Below are positions 55,738 through 64,000 of a DNA stretch of 64,000 nt, piece after piece. Below the pieces are notes generated by a model. It saw only the letters and a list, made by a program, of their open reading frames with translations. It did not search any database and was not told where the DNA came from. Positions within the stretch are counted from its first letter, which is position 1; each line of letters begins with the position of its first letter. The DNA comes from Sialis fuliginosa (Eukaryota; Arthropoda; Insecta; Megaloptera; Sialidae). The position numbers and the translations under genes were made by a program. The DNA lies in assembly GCA_961205875.1 (NCBI GenBank), contig OY540817.1, positions 5,677,001 through 5,741,000 of the forward strand. The letters run 5' to 3'.

Positions 55738-56265
55738 CAAGGTATATAAAGACAAGGTTGTCTCAAGAGCTCATTGACCAATCAGTGTTGGCGCGGGAAT
55801 TGACGTCACCTGGGGAATCTATTCAAATGTCATACACTTTTAATAGAATATTAATTACAAAAAATTCCTTTATTTTTTCTTGTTTTCGTATTTTTTGATA
55901 TTTTAACAACACATACAATCAAATAAGTACAAATTCGACATAGCAAAATCATAAAGTGCTGTCAGAATCATATAACGTATTGCCAACTTAAGTTGTAAAA
56001 ATGATGCTTCCCGAATTGACCAAATTGTCTTTGACAGCTTTTTTATGATTTTACAATGTCGAATTTGTACTTTTTTGATTGTATGTGTTATTAAAATTAA
56101 AATATCAAGAAATACGAAAACAAGAATAAATAAAGGAATTTTTTGTAATTAATATTCTATTAAAAGTGTATGACATTTGAATAGATCCCCCAGGTGACGT
56201 CAATTCCCGCGCCAACGCTGATTGGTCAAGGAATTGTTGAGAGTACCTTGTCTTTATATACCTTG
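55738..56265. mobile_element. 528-bp foldback Mutator-like element, 9-bp TSD
   Basis: Inverted ends CAAGGTATATAAAGACAAGG; arms of about 225 bp (to about 55965 and from about 56035). Perfect 9-bp duplication GCTGTTACC (55729-55737, 56266-56274), the size typical of Mutator-like elements. Each arm carries, from outside in, TATATAAAG, CCAAT (gaccaatca), GGCGCGGGAA, and TGACGTCA. No ORF. Confidence 0.9.
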
Positions 56266-56289
56266 GCTGTTACCCACGAGTGGGATTTG

Positions 56290-56796
56290 TATTATTTATT
56301 AAATCAATTTCTTCGGGATACAAAGTAGCCTATGTTCTTCCTCAGAATACAAGCTATCCCCCTGCCAAATTTCATCAAGATCGGTTCAGCGGTTTAGCTA
56401 TGAAAAGGTAACAAACAGACATACAGAGTTATGTCCGGTATTATAAAGGAGCTAGCAAATTTGTTAGCTAGCAATCACTTTCAAATGGAGCATTATTAAC
56501 TCTGTGATAGTATCTATGGATTAGCTATGGAATTTAGAGGAGTGATACTTCAACTTATTGTAACACAGTTGGCGAATCTCACTGTACAAAATAATTTTCA
56601 TAATATCGCCACTGTTTTAATACCGTTGGTGTTTACATCACACGTGCGCAAAAATTGTCAAACACTTAATGAAACTTCAAGAGAACTGTCAGATAGGTTT
56701 GAAATCTCATTTGAAAGTGCTTACTAGCTAGCAAATTTTGTTAGCTCGTTTATAATACCAGACATTACTTTCGCATTTATAATTTTATAGTATAAG
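56290..56796 (+). mobile_element. RTE-like LINE 3' end split by a MITE
   Basis: The left part ends at cagacatacagagtta (56431); the right part resumes ctttcgcatttataa (56768). Joining them restores the tail seen uninterrupted at about 24592-24628. Confidence 0.75.
56432..56764 (-). mobile_element. Harbinger-like MITE, copy 4 (333 bp)
   Basis: TTA duplication (56429-56431, 56765-56767). More diverged from the others; same orientation as copy 3. Confidence 0.9.
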
Positions 56797-57396
56797 TGAC
56801 GAAAGGGGAGGGGGTAAGATGTGGCGTTACATACAATTTCAGCGAGTAAATTATGATTTTTTAAATGAAAGTTTATTAATGTAATTATTTGATTAAAAGC
56901 TTCACCCCCCTTTGAAAAAATTTCTGCGTACGTCCCTGCTTGTTCCTATATTTTGTAAATGTTTACAGGTATATTTATATACATATGTATGTAATATATA
57001 ATAAATATTTTATCTGAATACACTTTTGATAAGTCAATATTTCCCATGTACGGTAGATAAGAAGGCGCCATCGCGCCATGTTATGACGTATACAGGTGTC
57101 GTAATAACAGATACAACTATGTTTTATTTAAATATACACAGTAGTGATTACAAAATTTAAAAAATGTATAACTTTATATGCTGATAATGATAAATCTTAG
57201 AACACACATTAGAAAATAAGTTTGTTTAATATTCAGTCAGAGATTCGAGTGATAAATTGGGCGTTCGCATTTTTTTTTTTTTTGGGAGGGGGTGATTTTT
57301 TTTTTTTTTTTTTACAAGTAAATTATACTATATATACTATTATATAATTTTACAGGGAGGGTGTGTCCCGTTTGCTTGTATATATTTTAATGAATA

Positions 57397-57945
57397 AGGT
57401 AAAGGCACCAGTTATGGCCGCTATAAGAGCAAGTTTTCGTGTTTTTTTTTTTTTTATTAATGGACTTGTTTTTTGTAATTCTCATGAACTCATGTTACTA
57501 ATAAAACAAGTAACTCTTTATATTTAATCAATTTAATTATCAAAGTCCGCAAATATAGTTTTTTTTTTAATTATAGCTTTTTATTTTGTTCACGTTTTTT
57601 CTCCAGTAATGGCAAATGTAAAACCAGTAATCAGCATGCAGTGATGGACACTTGCTAATGATTACAAAATGATAAGTAATACGACACAAAAGATATAAAA
57701 GAAAGAATCATCTTTGAAACAATGTAAAGCAGTTGCTATGATAATATAATAAATAAATTATACCAATAATTAGTTTAAATGTCCACCATTCTGACACCTA
57801 TTAGCCGATTAACATCAAATCACGCTGTAAGACAGTTAAATGTATATAGATTAATATTTAGAAATGGTAGTAATCAAATATCAACACATATTTCTAATCC
57901 AGTACATTTAATTAAAAATTTATCATTACTGGGGGGTCCTTCTAT
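57397..57945. mobile_element. GGTACTGGCACCAG MITE, copy 4 (right end lost)
   Basis: The left part aggtaaaggcaccag and the interior align with copies 1 and 2; the right terminal repeat is absent, replaced by a G run at about 57931. Confidence 0.7.
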
Positions 57946-58315
57946 ATAAAAGTAAAATTCATCTCTCTATGATTCCATCTCAATAAAGAAGATCTTACAA
58001 TAGATCAGTATAACAATAAAAGCGCATCTAATATCCCAAGCCATTTATAACACTAATTCAGTTCTGCATTTAGTGAAAAAGAGTGATTAAATTGGGAATC
58101 TTTATACCAGAGATGTTTCCTTCTTTCTGCCCTCAAATCGTTAGCAGTGAATCACAAACAACCCCTCACCACGTTGATTAAGAGGAACTTTTAAACCTCC
58201 CTCATAACTCACCACCAGCTATTAATTCTGATCAGAAATTGAATTTTCTGATTAATATCAAATACATTTCCATGGGAGTGCCATGATTTTAATTATTTGA
58301 TAAAACATCCATACT

Positions 58316-58450
58316 AATATTATAAACGTGTCTCTGCTACCTTTTCACGGCTAAACCGATCGCGAGGAAGGCATAGGCTACTTTGTATTCTGAAAAATTG
58401 ATAAGATTAAAAAAAAAACACGCGGACGAAGTCGCGGGTATAACAGCTAG
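58316..58450 (-). mobile_element. RTE-like LINE 3' end, inverted
   Basis: Complement of the tail (actaatattataaa) followed by accttttcacggctaaaccg, then a deletion and cgcggacgaagtcgcgggta. Confidence 0.6.
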
Positions 58451-58577
58451 CTGTTTTGTAAAATACCAACTTTTGCCTGCAACTAAACCTAACTATATAA
58501 CATGTCTACACATCAAAGAAAACCGCATGCAAATCGGATTAGTAGTTATAAGAGGAAAAACAGACACATATATTTTT

Positions 58578-59290
58578 TACTTTCTTATACCATGTATATG
58601 AAATATACATTAGTATAAGTAAGTATAGTGAAGCCGATTTTTTTCCAACTCCGAATTTTGACGGAATTATCTATTTTGACCTTCCCTGAATCCATTCTGA
58701 CTATTTTCGCCATGATGTCTGTGTGTCCGTCTGTCTGTCTGTAAGCGCTGTAACTCAAATAGGATAAATCGTAGAAGGGTGATATTTTATATTTAAGATT
58801 AATTTTTGGCTGGGAAGAAAACGTCCTATTTTTGTTTACCTACGTCGATTTTTTAATTTTTCGAATTACTCTGAAACAGTGCGAAATAGAGAAAAATGGT
58901 CAAGTTAAAAAATGTAGGTAATATCTATATCTATAATTTATGTTCTATTCATTTTTTTGTAAAAACGAATTTAAAAAAAAAAAATTTATTATAATTCAAA
59001 TGGTTCATAACAGAGAAAAAAATGTATGGGGAATAAATTATAAATAATAACATACTCGACATTTTTTATCTAAAACATTTTTTTCTTATTTCAAAAATAA
59101 TTCAAAAATCCAAAAATTTACAAGAGTAAACATCCGTTTTCAGTTATTACGTTAAAAAATCACTTGTTATATAAATATAAAATTATTCATTTTGTTCCTT
59201 CTTGTTAGTTTGTTAGAAATGTTTTAATAAACAAAGAATCACGTATACAATTCACTGTTAGGTTAGGTTAGGTTAGGTATAAGAAAGTTC
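58578..59290. repeat. Dispersed repeat with ctttcttatac ends, copy 2
   Basis: Aligns with 46226-47424 without the hAT insertion. Near the right end it has four TTAGG units (59262-59281). Confidence 0.75.
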
Positions 59291-59859
59291 CGTGGTTCCC
59301 AAGGCAGATATTTTGTCGTTTACATCGACTTCTAAAACATCAAGAAAACTTAAAGTCTTACTAACTATCTACGTTTTAATTAAAATTAAACAACCTTAAT
59401 GGTAATTGAAAGTTCTAAAAATTTCATTACGTACATAAATGCAACCACGGAGGAACACTTCAAAAACAAAACGCTTCTGTTTAAATAACAAAGGGCTTTG
59501 TTGTTTCCTTAGTTAATAACTCCCAACTAATTGATATTGCCGTTAGGGCCACCACATGAGTGTTCAAATTAATATAATTAATGATTGAAGGAAGCTACTG
59601 TGTAATGTACATCAACATTTTTCAGTATAAAATTAATAAGTATGCGAGAAAATATTTAATATAAGGAACAAGAAAATTCCAAGCGGTTTTTATGGTTTTG
59701 GGGGGGATGGAATTTGAGGACTATTAAATATTTTTTAACATGTTATGTAAGAAAATTGACCTTTTACTGAATATATTAAAAAATTGTATTTTTAACTTCC
59801 CATTAGGAAATTATTGTAGTCGGTCCGAAAATCAAAATCGAAAATTTCAACATATTTGT

Positions 59860-60600
59860 ATGTTTGAAAATCACTAAAATATATTTACACTCTTTTCAGA
59901 AAAATATATGTGTTTGTGTGTATGTACGTACGTACGTAGTGCGTGTCATTTTTTACATGCACGAAATCTCGAAAATAAAAAATGCTATTGACTTCGTTGG
60001 TGGTACTAATCAAAGCGTCTTACGTGAATATGATCTGAAAGAAAGGTTTTTTCAAAATTCAACCCCTATGGGGGTAAAACGTAGTATACATATTTTTTTT
60101 TGGTCAAATTTACTTGAAACTCAGCATAAATATTCTACAATATAAATAATGAAATATGTATTTCAGTATTTTTTTGTTATACGTGCCAAAACAGCCATTG
60201 AAGGGGTGAAAGGTGAAAACAACCCTCAAAATGTGAATTTTAAATACTAATAAATAAGTCTACAATTCATGTTGCCTTGGAAACAAATGCAATTAAATTT
60301 ATAATTGTCAGATTAGTTATTATAAAAACAAATGCAATTTAATTCAAATTGTCAAATTAGTTATTCTAAAAATGTCTGTTATATTATTGACATTAGGATA
60401 TTAGAAAACTAATATTCATAATACAAAGGTGAGTTTTATTTCTGACCAATTCCATTAAAAATTTTCATATACATATTAAAAAATATTCACATAAATTATA
60501 TGAAAACAATAAATAATCAGTATTCAAGTATTTATAATCATACCGTGTTGGGAAGTTGATTGTGTGGACCTAAAGGGTCTCACTTCAACTGAAAGCTTGT
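59860..60600 (-). repeat. Dispersed repeat, about 0.73 kb, copy 2
   Basis: Inverted copy of 34305-35030. Confidence 0.75.
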
Positions 60601-60785
60601 TAATAAAATATTTCAGAAAACAATTTAATTTTTAGATAGTGTAAAATAATCCGCATTCAAGTATTTATAATCATACCGTGTTGGGAATTTGATTGTGTGG
60701 ACCTAAAGGGTCTCACCCCAACTGAAAGCTTGTTAATAAAATATTTCAGAAAACAATTTAATTGTTAGATAGTGTAAAACAGAAA
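60525..60785 (+). repeat. Tandem duplication, about 125 bp, two copies
   Basis: gtatttataatcataccgtg to aattgttagatagtgtaaaa occurs twice in a row, with few changes; it duplicates the end of the repeat at 59860. Confidence 0.85.
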
Positions 60786-61239
60786 AATAATACGTTTTAT
60801 GCAGTCATTTCAGCATGATTACACACAGAAATAGATCGACTTGTTTATAAAGTTTGCCGTTATTTCATATTTGTACTTTATAAACATAAAAAAATACATT
60901 AAATAAGTTGGAAGAAGAATCAAATATAAAGAGAGTAAAATCCGTTTTCATTTTATCGCTTCCTTTAAATCAATTTAACTTCATACAAACGACGGAGAAC
61001 AGATTCCGGTATTGTTGACTTCAGGGGTTGTATTAACAACATTTTCTTATTTAATTTGATTTAATATTTATATAATCAGTTGCCAAAATGACTTAAAGTT
61101 GATTGAAAATTAACCGAAGAGTTTTATAAAATAAATTCTAACTAGTTTTAAAGTGCAACTAGTTCAGTGCTTTATTTCTATATAGAATATTTAAAAACCT
61201 TTTCAAATACACTTTCGGAAAAAAACTTTTCAAGAAAAA

Positions 61240-61515
61240 AATAAAACCGAATTCAAAAAAGACCTAAAAATTCTTTAAATAGTTTTTGAAGTCGGTTTTA
61301 TTTTTTTATTAAAAAGTTTTTTTCCTTATGAGTGATGTATCTTCGAAGTTCATGGCCAAATTCTAATAAAATTTATATGGGATCAACTCGAAAGTATATT
61401 CTTTCGAACAAACAAAAATCGTCCAAATTGGTGGATATTTTTCAGAGTTATGCCCGAATATACATAAAATATTGTTGAATTGAGAACCTCCTCCTTTTTT
61501 AAGACGGTTAAAAAT
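61240..61515 (+). repeat. AACCGACTTC-family repeat, uninterrupted copy
   Basis: Runs from aaaaccgaattcaaaaa to cctcctccttttttaagacg, unbroken at the site where the 1.8-kb TTAA element sits in the copy at 26476. Confidence 0.75.
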
Positions 61516-61865
61516 GTTGTGAATAATTAAAATTACAGAATAATTAAATTTGAAGACAAAAAGAGTAAAACTAAATTAATAGTGGAAATTTAAATCTCGT
61601 TAGCTTACTCTTTCTTTTAATAAAAAAAAACTCATTATGAATGTTTGGACTTCTTTTGTGTGTGAATTAATATGAAAGAGCTCGACGTAAAATGTAGTTT
61701 TAAATTTCCTTTTTACTTCGTAACAAAACACTGTCGCGTTGGTTTTGAATAATACTTTTCACGGAAAATACAAAATGAGAATTGTTCCGTTTCCATGAGA
61801 TAAATTATATGTTTGCTAGCAATAAGTTGGATATGGACAGTATGATATAAATTCACATTTTAAAA

Positions 61866-61920
61866 CAGGGCTGGTCAACCCGCGGCCCGCGAAGCTCTTA
61901 TGTGCGGCCCGCGGCCACAT
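61866..61920. mobile_element. Solo hAT-like end
   Basis: cagggctggtcaacccgcgg followed by gcggcccgcgg, a widespread hAT-type terminus; no partner end found. Confidence 0.5.
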
Positions 61921-62540
61921 ATTAACAAATTATGTTTTTATAATGTTTATTTTAATTATCAGATGTTTCAGAATGACTGAGGTTGGTTTTAATTTCCCGT
62001 TGTGTTCTTTAAAATATTGTTATATTTATGTGACTTAACTACTCATTTTAATTGATAATTTTGTTTTATAGTATAATAAAAAATTAGAATTTGAAGTATT
62101 TTTGTGAATAAATAAAACCATTATTTATTAGTATTTTAAATACTTATAACAATACAGATATATTTTGTTGTTGGTTAAATATTTTTTTAAGTCATTTTAT
62201 AGATTCTGACACGCTTATTTCAAATTTTAAAATTTTCATAATTTACTATTTTTATTTTTTTTATTTTTCATGTAAAATTTTAATTTAAATCATTTATTTA
62301 TTTATACAGAATGGTTTATTATAGATGCATCCAAATGCGCAAAATCACAATCACAAAATTTTAAAATCGCTTTCACTTACGTAAAAATTGTCTAATAAAG
62401 ACATTTTTCATGTGACGTCTATCTAAATTCTAACGTAAGGCATTTTTTATAAATGCCAACACAACAACGATAATCCAGTTACAAAGTTAAACTTAAACAA
62501 GATTACCCAAAATAATTCCGCGGTCGGACATTATCTAGGC

Positions 62541-63396
62541 CAGCGGCGCACCCGGAAAAAAAATCGCTGGGAGTAATAATTTTATCAAAAAAATTAAAGA
62601 AACAAACAATTATAATTTTTTTTAGTGTTTTTTGAAGAGCTGTATCTCTGTGAAAAATGGTCGTATCGAAATAAATAAAAAAGCATTTTAAAGCTTCAAG
62701 TTTCTAGTTTTGAAATTTTTTAGCATAATTTTTTTGAGTTACGGTTATCGCGCAATCATAAGAAATAGTGGGACACAAAAATTTGGCAATTAAAATTTTT
62801 TTTTTTTAAGGGTCCACGGGTTCTTCAGTTAAACCAATACATTGGTCAGTTAACTTGTTTATTCAGCTTTAATTTGTTTTTTTTTTGGTCCTTCGCAATT
62901 TTTTTTTGCCGAGATATCTGACTTTAAATGAAAAATGATTCTTTTATCTTCGATCATCAATATATCAGCAACTAAAAAGTAAATTTAAGGGCAGTTTTAA
63001 AAACTTGAATAAATTTCCTACCAGAGCCTTTCATGACTTTATTAGAAAACAAATTTTTTTTACCCAAACCATTAGTTTGAAAAAGTACAAAAAAAATGAC
63101 TTTTTATGGTCTTTTAGTAAATCTATCACTACTTTACAAATATTGATGGGAAGACTAATGTTGCCAAGGTTTTTTACAGCTTATTGTACTCCCAACAGTC
63201 CTGTAAATTTTTAAATCGATCCATCAAACCGTTTTTCTCTCTTCAAAAAACACTAAAAAAATTGTAATTGTTTGTTCCTTTAATTTTTTGGATGAGTATA
63301 TATAATTTTAATTTTTTTATCTAGCATATTTAAAAATATAAATATTGAAGGTGGGGGGAGTGATTGACCGCCTAACTCCCCGCCCCATGGGTGCTC
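62541..63396. mobile_element. Degenerate foldback element
   Basis: Inverted arms: ttagtgttttttgaag near 62623 against cttcaaaaaacacta near 63241, and attaaagaaacaaacaatta against its complement near 63268. Outer ends cagcggcgcacccgg and gggtgctccagtg are only partly matched. Confidence 0.6.
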
Positions 63397-63479
63397 CAGT
63401 GATTCCGGCCATTTTGTCCTCATTTCCTCACAAATTTAAGAACATAGTACATAAGCTCGTACAATGGAAGCAAATAATC

Positions 63480-63640
63480 ACATCTCCCCGCAAGGGTTGA
63501 CGTCTCCCGACGACGGCGGCGCCTAAAGCCCGGAGCCGGGGATGGTGGAGGTAGGAGGGGGTTCAATGCACCGGACCGACGCCGAAGACCGACATAAAAA
63601 GCAGCATTGACGCCGTCGCCACATCTGATGCACGTATACA
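63480..63640. other. GC-rich island of unknown origin
   Basis: About 160 bp with far higher GC than its surroundings (cgacgacggcggcgcc, gcccggagccgggg). A 73-codon minus-strand ORF spans it (GDGVNAAFYVGLRRRSG, arginine-rich) without a recognisable family. Could be a piece of a GC-rich retrotransposon. Confidence 0.35.
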
Positions 63641-64000
63641 AGGGATTCCTTTATAACGAAATGAATGCATTTGTGTTGCAATGCACGTTTATTTATGTAT
63701 GTATTCTTTAGTCGATATCACTCGAGATGGAACTGTTGAAGCGGTTATGATTTAATGGGAGGAAGGGGAGGGGGGGGGTTATTTATGTAAATTCAAAAAT
63801 GAGATATTAAAAAATACTTTTTTATGATTTGAGTTATTTTTGATTAGCCAATTATTTTCCAATAAAGTATTTGATAGTATTCATATCCTAAAGGTATGTA
63901 GTTCTCGTGCTACAGTACTATTATTTATTTATAAGCAGTTTGATACATTAAATAAATAATGTGTAACATTGTCACGTATAAGAAATTTACAAAATATTTT
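63641..64000. other. AT-rich end of window
   Basis: A G-rich run at about 63759-63778; nothing else recognised. Confidence 0.4.

Noticed and set aside
1-64000. tRNA, rRNA or other structured RNA genes
   Set aside because: I looked for cloverleaf A and B boxes and rRNA-like GC blocks and saw none I could support by eye.

Overview
The window is nuclear DNA from an insect. It holds spliced genes with GT-AG introns, a very AT-rich background, TTAGG-type repeats and a dense population of small DNA transposons. Several dispersed repeats (the AACCGACTTC family, the GTGCGAGTCGAACTCGC family, and RTE-like LINE 3' tails ending near TAATATTAGTATAG) are ones I associate from memory with Lepidoptera, but I cannot fix the order from sequence alone.

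Four protein-coding genes are supported by exon structure and protein motifs. (1) + strand, 614-3547: the last four exons of an ionotropic receptor, best matched to Ir93a, with the 5' part outside the window. (2) + strand, 6670-8049: a three-exon, 250-aa MADF-BESS DNA-binding protein. (3) - strand, 9915-12297: a complete five-exon Tom40, the mitochondrial outer-membrane import channel (326 aa). (4) - strand, 15922-36486: a nine-exon RASGEF1-family guanine nucleotide exchange factor (893 aa from the first ATG), with RasGEF_N and RasGEF/CDC25 domains and a long serine-rich N-terminal region. The genes belong to unrelated pathways (chemosensation, transcription, mitochondrial import, small-GTPase signalling). 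I see no evidence that they act together.

Everything else is mostly mobile DNA. I could delimit several elements exactly by target-site duplications (TSDs): a foldback Mutator-like element with a 9-bp TSD (55738-56265); hAT-type elements with 8-bp TSDs (19954-20355, 46684-47085, 32212-33067, 52863-53039); piggyBac-type elements flanked by TTAA (26476-28280, 20384-20532); 3-bp-TSD Harbinger-like MITEs (14345, 18468, 18811, 56432); and TA-flanked MITEs (3654-4502, 50863-51175 and the GGTACTGGCACCAG family). Several are nested, and related copies elsewhere in the window show the uninterrupted sequence. Long inverted repeats are unusually frequent.

From about 36.5 kb to 64 kb I found no convincing host gene. 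It may be the upstream intron or flank of the RASGEF1 gene. It holds transposon remnants, a roughly 110-bp satellite array (42966-43735), a dense CACTGA/TCAGTG motif cluster (36963-37204) and a 73-aa ORF between strong hairpins (39633-39854). The most interesting lead is the Mutator-like foldback element: each arm carries a compact promoter-like block (CCAAT, E2F-like GCGCGGGAA, CRE TGACGTCA, TATATAAAG), and a diverged copy of that block lies about 185 bp upstream of the MADF-BESS start codon.
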